A stretch of 64,000 nt of DNA from Caenorhabditis remanei. Its lineage: Eukaryota; Nematoda; Chromadorea; Rhabditida; Rhabditidae. Shown here piece after piece: positions 23,991 through 36,547 of this stretch. Position numbers and translations under genes: made by a program. Positions within the stretch are counted from its first letter, which is position 1. Each line of letters opens with the position of its first letter. The DNA is taken from positions 8,556,001-8,620,000 of the forward strand of contig NC_071332.1 in NCBI RefSeq assembly GCF_010183535.1, written 5' to 3'. The notes under the pieces are model-generated. The model was not told the DNA's origin and searched no databases. It saw only the letters and a program-made list of their open reading frames with translations.

Positions 23991-26307
23991 TTATTGAGAA
24001 CTTGGGAACACTTTCAACACCTCGCCCATTCCTTTGGTTTTTCCTTGTCGAAGAATGATTGGTGATCCTTCGCGAATGACTTCCGGTTGGTATGCGAAGC
24101 ACATTCGAACTATTGCCCATTTACCAGGGCGAAGACAGTCAGCGTCAGTGATGTGAGTGATTGTGGCAGTGGTGCAAACGGATCCAATGAATACTGAAAT
24201 CATTTCACTGAGAAAATGTCTTGAAAATACGCTATTACCTGTTGCCTGAAATCCTTCACATATGTATTTCGTCGTATGGCACAGAAGTAAAAGATTGGCA
24301 GTAAATTCGAAGCAGACTGGAGGTTGATGGTCGACTCCAGATAGAATCATTCCCTGTAAAACAAGTTTTTTAGATAATTTCTGTTGCAAATTGATTATAA
24401 CTCACCCTTCTCAATACCACACCATCCGGTAGATTCAGAGACACTGATGCAGCCTCGCCTGGATTCACACACCCCACAGCCTGCCGGCTTCTCCGTATCG
24501 ATCCGATTGTTACTTTCTCAAAACTTCCATCTTTCATTGGTCCAACAAGAACATCTGCTCCTTCGTGTAGTTGTCCTTCTGTCAGCATTCCTCCTACTAC
24601 TTGCCCTACATGAGGAACATTATAAAGCTCCTCTATCGTAAAGTAAACAGGAAGCCCAACAAGTTGGAGACGTGATTCAGCAGTTCCAGCGGTAGAAAGG
24701 CAGTTAAGAAGAGTTCTCAGATATCGAAAACCTTCTCCACTAACTGAACTGACAGCAAGAAGTGGAACAATGTTACCAACGCACAACTCTTGAGCTGCTT
24801 TCACTGCATCTCTTTTCGTTTTCACTCGTTTCTCACGAGCAACCATTCCTGCTTTTGAAACAAGAATCGAAACGTCTTTCATAATCTTTTTCAATCCCTG
24901 ACGATCCACAAGATCCATTTTGGTTATAAGCACAAACATCGGAATGTTGAGTGCAGCAATCAGTCCAAGATGTTCTCGAGTAGCCCATGTGATTCCGCGA
25001 TCAGCAGCAACGACGAGACAAGCGAAATGAGGTGTGTAGCCAGTCAATCCGTGAATTGTTGTTTTCTGATATTTTGCATCGCCAGCCAAGTCAATTAGGG
25101 TGACTAGTTTTGAAGATTTCTCGACCATTTCCTCAAGACTGTTTTGCGCGTAATTGACAAGCTGAAAAACTATTCATTTGGTTCTCACTCAGCTTCTAAA
25201 CAAGAATTAGTTTACCTTTCCACGGTTATCGAAACCAATGACGTCATTGCAAACTGAACTTGTTTTTCCTGTTCGAACTTCGTGAGGATATCTGAATATG
25301 CCAATTCTTGCTTTTCCATTTCCATCGTCGAGACATCCTTGTGTCAGAACTCCGCACAAAGTTGATTTTCCAACATCACATCCGCCGACAACCGCAAGTC
25401 GGACTTCGATAAACTGCTGGCTCTCTGGAACCTTGCGGACAAGAACCTGAAAAAACCAATGTAAACTATTGATTGTTTGCTTGTTTTAATATACCTCAAC
25501 TACAGTCCGCCTGACGGTAGAACCCTTTACGGTGACATCTTTTTCTGTAAGAACTACCATGCTGGCCCCAAGAGCCTGCGCCATGGTTTTCAAGGTCCGG
25601 AGAGAATCACGAAGCTCTTCATCAGTTAGACCCGACATTGCTCCACCATCCTCAACTCCAATCTCGTAAATTGCTTCACCTTGTCCTTCTCTTAGGCGCC
25701 ATTTCATTTGGGTGATAAGATGTTGTATTCGAGAAGTTGTAGGATTTACTAGTTTAGCTTTGTACTCGATATTTCCGAGCTCAGTCTCCGGAGGGAGTCG
25801 ATTCTCCGTGTCCGAATCAGAGCACTCATCAGTTGGCAATGAAGAGCTGAGGAGCGTTGGCCCATTTTTGTTATCAGATATAGATTGTTTTCTGAAAAAA
25901 GTTTATCTGGACTATTGTTGACTCGGAGATAGAAGCGAAAGTTTCGCTGCGAAACTTTATTTCGGGGTATTGCTGTTCTTTCAAGTACCTGCGTAGGGCA
26001 CACAGATGAAACTAGTTTGTTTGTAATAAATTGTTGGTATTGATCATGTCAATACTAAAATAAAGTTAGCAAAACACTTTAAAAAATAAAAGAACGTAAG
26101 ACGAAAACCCGAATTAAAGAACAAATTCACTACACAGAAACTCCAACTATCTTGACAAACGAGACGTACCTAGTCTTATAAAGGGGTTGATGATTCTGCT
26201 CATCGCAGAAGTGTGAAATCATGAAATCCATAGTGAGATGAGTTATGTGTGATAAATTGAGATATTCTGTTGGATACCTACTGCTGACGCCGTATTCGAT
26301 CTTTCAT
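23991..26307 (-). CDS. cgp-1: GTPBP1/2-type GTP-binding protein
   Basis: Six minus-strand exons: 26307-26282, 25891-25495, 25446-25216, 25161-24406, 24353-24239 and 24193-23991. They give about 575 residues with consistent phases. A 26-nt first exon encodes MKDRIRRQQ, with an acceptor 14 nt upstream suggesting trans-splicing. GTPase motifs in order are G1 GGCDVGKST, G3 DLAGDAKY, G4 TKMDL and a G5-like VSSVSGEG, followed by EF-Tu-like domains 2 and 3 (VGQVVGGMLTEGQL, then TATITHITDADCLRPGKWAI). GTPBP1 relatives are elongation-factor-like GTPases linked to ribosome rescue and mRNA turnover. The residue after DLAG is Asp, where the translational GTPase family normally has His. The cgp-1 name rests on memory of the C. 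elegans neighbour of rad-50 and is less certain than the family. Confidence 0.82.
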
Positions 26308-27824
26308 TCGTTGATCTGTGCCTGAAACATCAAATTTCAAAGAAGGGCGGGATATGGACACTTGAGAAATAAAGTTCGTGTGTCGAGAGGTTTTGAAATA
26401 AGTCAGTTGTTAACTGGTTCGGTCAATATTTAGAGATTGTGTGAACGGAAGAGATTGCAGAGAATTGACGCAATGAAACAGAAAAAAAGAGATGGGAGCT
26501 GATGTTGTTTTCGTAGGAAGAAAGAAAAATAAAACGAGAAAAAAGAAGAAGAACATAACAACAATTTAAAATGACTTTTGGCCTGAAAAATGGCAAATAC
26601 TAACGAACGGAAAGTGTGAAATATTGATTTCCACGTCATATTTCCGCGAAAAGTCATTATGCACACAGGCTTCATGTGCACAATAAAAATGATGAAGGAA
26701 AGAGCAAACAGCTGCGAGAGAAAGAGACATATGGGAGAAGAGAGAAGGGCGAAGTGGAACAAACCAGACAGATTGGCGAGTTTTAAAAATTCAAAGCCTG
26801 ATTGGCAGTGGACAGCTGGAAGTGGACGACGTCACAGGAAGAAGATACAGATGGAAGGTTGAAGTTGAAGCTTGGAAGACAGATGATGAGGCGAGGAGGA
26901 AACCGGTTTTGTCTTTGATTACGATCGGTCGGAAGGAGGAGTAAAAAGAGGAAGTGAGTGTTTTCACACGCAGGTGGACAGGGATATCTTTGAAGGTCTA
27001 TTCATCAGTAGTAGTTGTTTGGGCTACTGTAATTATGAACAAGGATACGGTAGAATTTGATCTTAACAAATGACAAAAGTTCCAATTAGATAAAATTAGC
27101 ACCTCGCCTTCAATTCAGATTTAGAACTGATTTGAAAATGATATTTTCTCGCTTCAAATTAAATTCCAAATATTTCGAAGGAAAAGTTAGCTGCTCTATG
27201 TTCAGTAACGTCACCTGTAATAAAAAGGAACCTATAACCTATCATCAACATGAACTGAAATCGAGAATGAATACGGAACACTTTTCGACGAAAAATAAAA
27301 GGAATGAATGAAAATCTTCGCATGTTAACCCATAAGGTCGGTATTGCTCAAGATTGCGAAATATTTCTTTTGAACCATGATTCAACCTGACGCAATATTA
27401 TGCAGTATACACTTGTGAAAAACATTAAAATTAACAATAAGCAATACACCTGAAGAATGAATTCGAACATCTCAGAAGAGTATCACTCTACGGGCGTCTT
27501 ATCAGTTGTTCAATAGATGATAACCTTCCCTCACGTGTTTCTGACCAGCAAACAATGATGTATGGTCAATATATTGGTAGCCGATAGATTCAAACATTCG
27601 GAATATTAGTGAAAAAAAATCAAGCTTGAAAGTGAAAGCTGAAAAAATCGAAAAAAGTTCTGTGGCTAAACAACACGCACCCTCGTTATTTCGGAGTGTC
27701 GTCGCCTACTTTTGCGCTCGATTTTTAAATTTGAAGCTGAATTTCCCCTTGCGATTTCGCAAACTTTCTGAAATCATTTTATAATTTTTCAGATAATCGT
27801 CTATCGAATAAGGGAATTGAATTA
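26308..27824. other. Intergenic region between the GTPase gene and rad-50
   Basis: 1.5 kb with divergent promoters. No convincing coding sequence, RNA gene or transposon. Purine-rich tracts near 26,450-26,960 create a long minus-strand open frame that is Phe/Leu/Ser-rich low complexity and was rejected. Confidence 0.45.
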
Positions 27825-30800
27825 ATGGCGAAATTTTTACGCGTTAGTATCGAAAAAATTCCTAGAAACATCTAAATTATGAACATTTAGCTTAACATCA
27901 GAGGAATTCGAAGTGTTGGCGATGAAGACCACCATGTCCACAAAATCGAATTCTTGTCTCCTTGTACACTCATCAGTGGACCCAATGGAACTGGAAAAAC
28001 TGTAAAAATCAGCAAATTGTAAACATTGGAAAAGTTTTATTGTTTTCAGACCACAATCGAAGCTCTCAACTTTGTCACAACTGGTCAGATGCCCACAGCG
28101 AAAAAACAAGCATTTATTCACAGTACTGATGTAAACATCATAGCCTTGCGTTAGTCAAATTTAATTTCTTACCAGGTTGCTCGAAAAACTCGTGTAGATG
28201 CATCAGTCGTTCTAGAGTTCATCGATGTCAAAGGTCGAGTGTGTACTGCTGTGCGACGACTCGTCGCCACTACTGGAGTATGAATCAAGCGTATTTCACT
28301 ATAATCAGGCCAATTTTTAGACCAAGAACGCTGCGCAGGCTGAAGAACATACGTTGGCAATCAAGTATCCCGATGGTACAACGCATACACTAAATAGCAA
28401 AGTCTGTGATTTCAACAAAGCAATTCTTCATCATCTCGGAGTTCCGAGAGCTATTTTTAAATATGTTATCTTCTGTCATCAGGAAGAATCGACATGGCCG
28501 CTCAGTGAGCCGAAGGAGCTCAAGAAGAGATTTGATGAAATCTTTCAACTAACAAAATTTGTGAAAGCTCAGGAAAGAATGAAGAAGATCGTTTCAGATT
28601 TCGTAAGCGTAGCATAACAATCTGTAGCATTTAGATACAATTATTTTCAGGGAAAAGAACTTAAAACTCACGAAGTACAGAAACAATTGTATGAAACTCA
28701 CGTAAAAGACAAGCTGATTACTCGACGGACTCACGATGAATGTATCAAAAAAATCACAGAAGGGAAGGAATCTTCAACAAAGCTTAAACAGCAAAAAACT
28801 CAAGGGTTCAAGAGAAGCGAAGAGCTGAAAGTTACTATACAAGAGTTAGAAGATGTTATTCATTCTATGAGTGAGGCTATCATAATTTCAAAAATACTAT
28901 TTAATTAATTTTTGTTTCAGAGAAAAATGAATCTGAAAGAGACAATCTGCGAAAGCAACTCGCCCTCATACGTGTTGAACCCTATTGCGGAACAGAAGAA
29001 GAGTTGAATCAGCAAATAGAAGAGTTGACAGGTTCTGATGGTCGCAATTATGGTGACGAGCGTGCAAAAATCGACAAAAAGATTGCTAGAAACAACCAAG
29101 AGAAACAGGAACTTTCTAGAAATAAGACTGAACTAGAGAACAAAATTTCAAGTCTCAAAGCGGAAGCTATCGTATGTTTAAAATTTTAAAATACTCTTTT
29201 AAAATAGTATGTTCAGCATTGCGAGTCATTGAAACGAGATCTTCAATTATCGGATTCCGCTCTTCGCGCTGAACTTGGTCTAGAAGATAGTACAAATCTT
29301 GAAAATGAGATTGATCACGCTATTGACTCAAACATTCAAGGCATGATTCAGAAAACTCAATCAGTTGTCAAAACGTTCACAACTCTTCAATCTGATTTAC
29401 GGTCTGCACAAGAAACTGTTACAAAAATTGAAGTAGAATTGAAAGGAATGCACAATGAGCGAGTGAAATTGGAGAGAGAAGTGGAACAATTGAAATTGAA
29501 AATCAAGCAAGGAGAGAACGCAACATCAGGAATGAAAGATTTATTGAAGAAAGAAGAAACAATTCGTAAAAATTTGGAGAAACTGCCTGATTTGGATGAA
29601 GAAGCACTGAAGGATTGCAAGTTTCAAAGAGATAAGATTCAGAGAGAGTTGGATGCACTCAAAAAAGAATGTTCAAGTGCCGAAAAGAATGCTGAAAATG
29701 ACAAAGAGAGAGCTAATCTACAACAAACAATTTCCATTGCTCGAAAAAAGATGACCGCGTTCCAGAGAAAGCACGATAAAAACTGGAAAGGTCTTCTTGG
29801 ACACGTTCCGGAATTCCCATGGATTCAACCACTAACAAAAGCTTTTACCAAACTTCGAGAAGACAGAAAAACAATGGAAGAAGATCTTCGGGATGTACAG
29901 TTAAATATGCAAAAAATGGAAACAATGGAGCAACAATACAGAAAGCAAGAAGAGACTTTAACAATTCAAGAACTTCGAATCAACGAAGAGATTTTCGACG
30001 TTTCTTCGTGTGAACCAGAAGAAGTTTCTGGAAAACTAGAAGATCTACGAAAGCTGTTGAAGAAGGCGAGAAAGGATTTGGCACCAATTAGTGCGAAATC
30101 TGATATCTATGATTCATATATTGAAGAAACTAAAACCAGTGGATGCTGTCCACTCTGTGAGCGTGATTTCTCCACAAAGAAGGAAATCACTGCTTTCTCA
30201 AAAAGGCTTCAGAATATGACTTTGAATCTACCTGCAGAACAAGAAGAACTGGAAAGAAAAGTAGCTCAGATGGAGAAGGAAGAAGTTAGTCTTGTGAAAG
30301 CCGAAGGACAAGCAAAAGAGTTGCAGAAAATTGTGAAGGATCTCAAGGTATTACATGTAAATATACACATTATAACATTTATGTTTTCAGGAAGTTCGTG
30401 AAAAGAACATAATAAACTCTCGTGAGATGAAAGAGGAAAAAAAGAATGTTGAAACTAATGAAGCTCAGCTCAATGCAATAAACACCAAGTTACAGTTTGC
30501 AGAAGAGCTTCAGGCTGACGTTGGAGTTATACAACAACTTTCTGATCAGACACATGATAATGAGCGACGGCTTGAGCAGTTAACTAGTGAAACAACCTTT
30601 TCGGATGGTCCGAGTTACACCGAACTTCGAGAGAAAGTAGAACTGAAGGAGAAAGAATACCGACGTGTTGTCCACGAAGGAGAAGAACTTCAGAAATCTA
30701 CGGAAGAGAGGAACAGACTTCAATCGAAGTTGAATGAACTTGGTACTCACAGAGTTTCTCTTGGAGAGGCTGCTGCACAAGCTGGTGCTTTTGCTGAGCA

Positions 30801-32256
30801 GCTTGAAAAGAAGAAACAAGAAATCGAGAAATGCGTTAGTGATATGAAACAAAAGAAGGACGACGATCTGCCAGATGCCAAAATGACACTAGAAGAATTA
30901 AGCCGGCAAGTTGCAGAACACGATAGTCGAAGAAAAAAAGTTGAATTGGAGGTGCAATTGAAAAAGAATGAGCTAGAACAGATGCGTAAGCAATGGGAAT
31001 ATCTCAAACGAAGTGTGCAAGAAAGTGGAAAAAGCGAACGAAAACTCGCCGAGCAAGAACATAACTTCAGGTTTGTAAAACAACTGAATCGCTGATTTAC
31101 ATACAAGACACATTCACAAGTAATGATTTTTCAGAATGGTCAATGAACGTCTGGCAGAAAATCAACAGCGGCAGAAGCGATTCGAAGATGATCTTCGTTC
31201 ATTCGATAGCTCTCATCAACAAGAACTCACTCTCAAAGATCAACTCACAAGAATGAAAATTGAACGAAAGTTGCGAGATGTCGAAAATAAATTGAGAAGC
31301 TTTGAAGGAAAAGTTGATGAGGAGAAAATTGCAGAGTTGAGGAAAGAATACATACAGATCCAAAATGATTTAAGGTTAATTGGAAACGAAGAAGTGAAAG
31401 TGTACACCCAGGTACAAGAATATGAAAAGCAACAGAAGATTGCTGAACAGAAATTGTCGACAAAAGAATGTCAACGAGCCGAACTCAATTATCGAGATGC
31501 TATCATAGAAATAGCTCTTGTTAAAGAATCCATCTCTGATTTGGAAAAGTATCGAAAGTGTCTCGATGTCTCACTAATCCAATTTCATACTGAAAAGATG
31601 ACAGCGGTCAATGTGATTATTGATGAATTGTGGCGGAAAGTTTACAACTCAACTGATATCACTACAATCAGAATCAGGTTTTAATTCATTTATCTGATTC
31701 TAGTTAATTTTTTTCGAATTCAGATCTGACGCTGCATCTGAAACAACTTCCAAGAGAGCATATGATTACAATGTAATGATGGTTCAAGAAAGTGGTGCTG
31801 AAGTAGAGATGCGTGGACGTTGCAGCGCTGGACAAAAAATGCTCGCCTCTCTTCTGATTCGAATTGCACTTGCTGAAGTTTTCGGTGGATTGTGTTCAAT
31901 GATTGCATTAGATGAGCCGACTACTAATTTGGATGAGGGAAAAGTCGATGGAATGGCAAATGTGCTCAGTGATTTGATTGCTGCTAGACGTAGTTATGAC
32001 GAAGATGGTAATGTGAGAGGAAGAGACATGCAGGTAAATTGAACTCGAAATATCGATTCATTAAGTATGAATTAACTGAAATATATTCCAGATGGTCATC
32101 ATCACTCACGACGAACGACTTGTCAATAAAATCACTCTTGGTTGCCGTCCAGAATACATTTATTGCCTGGGGAAGGACGAACATGGAGTCAGTTTCCTGT
32201 CAAAGCGATACCCAGATGGATCGGAGAAACGAGTTAATACAATTCATAGACGATAG
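27825..32256 (+). CDS. rad-50: RAD50 double-strand-break repair ATPase
   Basis: Multi-exon gene starting MAKFLR, then LNIRGIRSVGDEDHHVHK. The Walker A motif GPNGTGKT is completed across the second and third exons. The Q-loop region reads FCHQEESTWPLSEP. Long coiled coils follow, with a zinc hook CPLC near 30,150 (TSGCCPLCERDF) in mid protein. The C-terminal half carries the signature motif CSAGQKMLASL and Walker B LDEPTTNLD near 31,830-31,940. The final exon starts MVIITHDERLV and stops with TAG at 32254-32256. RAD50 works with MRE11 to tether and process DNA ends in repair and meiosis. The first intron is very short and directly follows codon 6. All key motifs are intact and I saw no frameshift. 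Confidence 0.96.
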
Positions 32257-32502
32257 ATAACGAACATAATCAGCTTTAATACCCGGTTTCAAAATTATCT
32301 CTAACTTCAATTTTTGCTTTTTACTTTATTGTTATCCCAGAACCCCGAGTTGCCAAATTTGATCGTCTCCTGTTTTATATATTACGAAATAAACCCGTTG
32401 TGAATATAAGAAATAGCCATAGTTTCACTGACGCGTTTGTTGCGCTCTCTTGCTATTTATTTTTTTCGGAAGAAATCGAAGCGATTAAAATAAAACTTCA
32501 GA
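32257..32502 (+). promoter_or_regulatory. Possible operon spacer with trans-splice acceptor
   Basis: This 246-bp spacer contains a rad-50 poly(A)-type signal (GAAATAAACC near 32,387), a T-rich tract (TATTTATTTTTTTCG near 32,453) and an acceptor AAAACTTCAG that ends one nucleotide before the next ATG. The distance from cleavage signal to acceptor, about 110 nt, is what Caenorhabditis operons show before SL2 trans-splicing. This is inference from spacing. Confidence 0.5.
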
Positions 32503-33493
32503 ATGTCAGACGACGAAGATGATTATATGTCAGCAGATATTCTGAACGGAGTTAGTGACCAACCAGTTGGAATTGCCAAGTCAAGAGCACATAAACGACA
32601 ACTTCAGATTCATTCAAGATTTGAAGAAACAAGAGAAGCAGTCAGACCAAAAAGGCCAATAAGTCATGCGGAGAGAGGTTTGTGATTGAGTACAAAAACA
32701 TTTTACTTACGAATTTTTTACATTTTTCAGAAAAAGAACGTCGAGATGAAGCACTGGCGAAACCGATTAGTCAAGAATCAAAAGGGTTCGCTTTAATGGC
32801 AAAAATGGGATTTAAACCTGGTATGACGCTTGGAAAGCAACGAGAAGACGAAATCCGTATAACTGAACCGATTAGTGTTGACATAAAAGGAAATCGAAAA
32901 GGACTTGGCCATGAGGTAGAAGAAGTTCAAGAGAGAAATGATCGAGTAGAGGCAGTGATGCAGAAAATGAAAGAGCAAGCGGCAAAACATGAAGAATTGA
33001 TTGATGACTATTCGAAACGGAGAAGACAAGATGCAAATGCGAAGCAATTGGTAAAAGATATCAGAGCATGTCGAAAAGTATGTGAAGAGTTGGATCATAG
33101 AATGCAGAAGAAGATTCCTGACGTTGCCTGGTTTTGGAGAAGTTATAAAATTGTCCAAGAAGAATCGGAGGCTCCGAAAGGATACTATAGAAATCGAGAC
33201 GCAGAAAAAGAAGAAGAATACAAGTACTCAAATGGGCTGACAGCTCCTGTAGATCCAAACTATGATGTGACGATGCCAACTGAAGATCTGGAAGAAGCGT
33301 AAGTAGACATTCTAAATCACATTAATCATAATTTGTTGAATGTTTCAGTTTATCAAGTATCAACACCTATCTCCGAGATGGACATTTCTACTGTATTTGG
33401 TGCGGAGCCAACTATTGCTCTCCGGAAGATATGGCCGAACACTGTCCCGGAAACACTCGACGCTCCCATCACGGAGATGACGACCACGAATAG
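32503..33493 (+). CDS. G-patch domain protein (GPATCH11/CCDC75-like)
   Basis: Three exons, 32503-32677, 32731-33298 and 33349-33493, give about 295 residues. An acidic N-terminus MSDDEDDYMSADIL precedes the G-patch (GFALMAKMGFKPGMTLGK, then the glycines of KGLGHE). A charged helical middle follows. The C-terminus has a short Cys/His cluster, HFYCIWCGANYCSPEDMAEHC, typical of the DUF4187 zinc-binding end of GPATCH11. G-patch proteins bind RNA or activate DEAH helicases; GPATCH11 is associated with splicing and kinetochores in vertebrates. It closely follows rad-50 on the same strand with an acceptor immediately before its ATG, so it may be a downstream operon gene. Confidence 0.85.
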
Positions 33494-33919
33494 AAAATGT
33501 ATTAATTATCGAAGATCTCATAAATGTTTGTACCAATTTCATAAAGTTTTTTACACACCTTAAAGTTCGTGTCCGAACATCGTGTCCTCATCACTTTTTT
33601 GCTGCCTGTTCCATTTTTTTCCTTGTCTACTCCAATGTCTTTTCCCAAGGTGGGAACGTATCAAGTGACAAGTGACCACTAGCCAGTCAGCTTGAAGTGG
33701 CGATCGGTTGCCGCGCAGGCACCAGTACCCAGCGCGAAAAGCTTCTTTAGCGATAGAAAAGAACACAAACAATTGGTTGGAGGGAAATAAGAAAGTCTAG
33801 TGCACACACGACACTTGTGCTTCAGGTCCAGCCTTCAGTGGGCAGCAACATCAAGTTCTTCTGCATCAATCAGAGCACATCCCACTTCATTCATTTCGAG
33901 GGAAAATCATTTTGTTATC
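33494..33919. other. Intergenic, no gene seen
   Basis: 426 bp between the G-patch gene and the chitin-binding/LDLa gene. It contains 3'UTR-like and presumably promoter sequence, with no distinctive element. Confidence 0.4.
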
Positions 33920-35989
33920 ATGGCATGGTTAGCACAAACATCTCTTCTCTTCCTGTTGTCTCTTCGGGAAGTTCTTCCACAAGATCTTTATGGACAAGGG
34001 GCTCCACAGGTAGGTTTCAGAGTTTTCTGGCTTCTTTGATGCTTATCGAAGCATGCGGGGTCCCCTGTCGAATCTCTTTGAGTTTTCAGCAACCATATCC
34101 ATATGTGCAACCTAGTGCTTCTTCTGGATCTGGTGGGTACGTTCCGAACCCTCAGTCCAGTATTCACACAGTTCAGCAGCCATACCCAAATGTTGTAAGT
34201 TTTTATATTCTTCTCACTTCGACATGTGTAATGAGCCACATATAACCTTCGAATTCGTTTAGGATGTAGTTGAACCAGATGTTGATAGTGTCGATATCTA
34301 TGAGACCGAAGAGCCACAATTCAAAGTTGTCAACCCAGTTTTTCCGATGGGTGGATCTGGAGTTGTTGAGCCCGGAACACTTCCACCACCAGTTGCTCCA
34401 CCACAAGTTCCTGATAAGCCTGATAACAGTTATGCAATAAATTATTGTGATAAACGAGAGTTTCCGGATGATGTTTTGGCCCAATATGGATTGGAGAGAA
34501 TCGATTATTTCGTCTACAACACTTCTTGCTCTCATATTTTCTTCCAGGTTTGAATGGCACTGTAGGACTAACTACGGTAAACGTGAATTACAGTGTTCGA
34601 TTGGTCAAACATTCTTGCTCTCGTGTACTTCTCAAGATCAAGCATTCGATAAGTCTACTGAAAATTGTAATTTTAAAAATGCTGTGAAGTTCTGTCCGGA
34701 ATATGATCACGTTATGCATTGCAGTAAGTTTTTTCAGACTTCAAAATGAAGTTCTGAAGAATTAACAGTAAGACTAACTAGGGAATGGTCAGGACTGACT
34801 TTGGGATTCAGCAACGAGATCTAGCAGAATCGATAGACAATCGAATTCTAATGGGAAATCAGTTTTCAAAAATTGTTGACGATCCTCCAGAATCCAGATA
34901 TTCTGGTCTGAATGTGCAAATTTAATATATATGATTTACTCGATTTTTCCTGACCTTGTAAGCAAAATTCAGAAGATTTGAAATTTAGTTGTTCTATCGC
35001 ACTCTTTTACATGTCATGTTTACTCGAATAACCAGTAATGATTGTAATATTTTCAGCGATCAAAGATACATGCAGTGAGAATGAATTTGCCTGTTGTGCA
35101 ATGCCACAAACATGTATTCATGTCAGCAAAAGATGTGATGGACATCCGGATTGTGCTGATGGAGAAGATGAAAATAATTGTCGTATGTGAATTGACTCAT
35201 ACTTGATTTCTATTCTTTTCATATTACTATTCCAGCATCATGTGCCCGTGACGAGTTTGCATGTGTGAAGAGTGAACATTGTATTCCAGCCAACAAGAGA
35301 TGCGATGGAGTTGCAGATGACTGTGAAGATGGGTCGAATCTAGATGAAATCGGATGCAGTAAAAATACAAGTGAGTGTTCTTCCAGTCGGTATCAATATG
35401 CGTAGTTTTTTAATTTTGTTTCAGCTTGCATTGGGAAGTTTGTGTGTGGAACATCTCGCGGAGGAGTGTCTTGTGTCGATCTGGAGATGCATTGCGATGG
35501 AAAGAAGGATTGTTTGAATGGAGAAGATGAAATTAATTGCAGTGAGTTTTCTTTTTAAATAATTAGAATAACAACTGAAAAAAGGCGAGAATCATAAGAC
35601 TTCTGAAAAAAATGCTATCAAAATCTGGAAAATTTCTGAAGTAACGAAGAGTTGAAAACTTGAGAGTTCTACCAAAGATTTCTGGATATCTGGTCTTTGT
35701 TTTTTTGTATGAAATTTCGAATTTGAATACTGGATATGATCTTCTCTACTTTTCTGTGCTTCTACCAGAAGAATTCGGTCTTGATATTTTCTCCCCAAAA
35801 AGAAATAGAAAACTCAAAGACCATCACTTGTTATTTTACTTGTTAAAATAAATCCTTCTGTTTTCAGAACAAGAAGGAAAACAAAAGTATCTGCTCTGTG
35901 AAAACCAAAAACAATCGGTGACTCGTCTGCAATGGTGCAATGGAGAAACGGATTGTGCTGATGGATCCGATGAGAAATACTGTTATTAA
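33920..35989 (+). CDS. Secreted chitin-binding (CBM14) plus LDLa repeat protein
   Basis: Eight exons: 33920-34009, 34090-34194, 34263-34547, 34594-34723, 35057-35182, 35236-35370, 35425-35541 and 35868-35989. They yield about 369 residues. A signal peptide ([20 protein letters not shown]) leads into a Pro/Tyr-rich low-complexity linker. A peritrophin-A-like Cys pattern follows (YCDKREFP, then [15 protein letters not shown], then [11 protein letters not shown]). Four LDL-receptor class A modules complete it, each with the Ca-binding acidic motif, for example [17 protein letters not shown] and [17 protein letters not shown]. Such proteins are usually extracellular matrix, cuticle or eggshell components; the exact role is unknown. 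No transmembrane segment or deacetylase domain is present. Intron 4 is only 46 nt. The last exon lies within the 836-bp direct repeat and is complete. Confidence 0.85.
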
Positions 35990-36118
35990 TTAGCTCACAA
36001 TTGCCTTATTTATTTCCACTTAATTTATCAATAAATCGCTCAATCAATCATATTTGCTTCTTGGAATAGAATTTAACTATTTGGCAAAGCGATTAGTTTC
36101 TTTTCAAAGAGTTTCGTT

Positions 36119-36188
36119 ATAGAAAGAGAGAGAAAGAAAGAGAATTGTAGGACTGGTTATTGTCCAATGTCTCTTTCTCTCTTTCTAT
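36119..36188. repeat. Purine/pyrimidine hairpin in the intergenic segment
   Basis: A purine arm starting ATAGAAAGAGAGAGAAAGAA faces a pyrimidine arm TCTCTTTCTCTCTTTCTAT, separated by about 25 nt. It lies between the LDLa and Ly6-like genes and is also present in the second copy at 40710-40779. It could fold as a stem in RNA or act as a GAGA/CT-type promoter tract. Confidence 0.5.
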
Positions 36189-36249
36189 TATTGTCATCTC
36201 TCTACTCTTTTTTTAACTTTGACACCGAAAGTCAGTCACTTTCAACCTC

Positions 36250-36400
36250 ATGAGTACAGTCACCTCCCTAACGGTTTTGTCTCTTCTAATCCTATTTCCA
36301 TTGAGTTCTCTGTCATTGGAATGCATCAATTCAACGTCTTATATGGATAGAGTACTCGTCAAACCGAGAAGCTCAGAATGTCGTCTGAAGACAGCACTTT
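36250..36400 (+). pseudogene. Truncated exon 1 of the Ly6-like gene, left copy
   Basis: The signal peptide and first cysteines match the intact exon at 40841. This copy runs directly into the LINE tail after the codons RLKTAL, so it loses the rest of exon 1 and all of exon 2. It is a by-product of the insertion and flanking duplication. Confidence 0.85.
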
Positions 36401-36547
36401 ATTTATTTATTTATTTATTTATTGAATACGATCTCGAGTATCGTGAAAGAAAGAAAAGAATATACAGAAAATATGAGCATCAGGGGAGGAGTTAAACGGG
36501 ATGTAAAATGCCAAGAAAAAGACAAAAGAATAGCTATCGTAGTGGGA

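Larger units (their letters stand above)
35565..36400. repeat. Left 836-bp direct repeat flanking the LINE
   Basis: These 836 bp recur at a constant offset of 4,591 bp at 40156-40991, with no difference noticed by eye. The repeat runs from intron 7 and the last exon of the LDLa gene through the intergenic region into exon 1 of the small Ly6-like gene. It stops exactly where the LINE tail begins. Confidence 0.93.

Noticed and set aside
26430..26762. Minus-strand 110-codon frame upstream of rad-50
   Set aside because: It comes from a purine-rich tract and encodes Phe/Leu/Ser-rich low complexity with no family.
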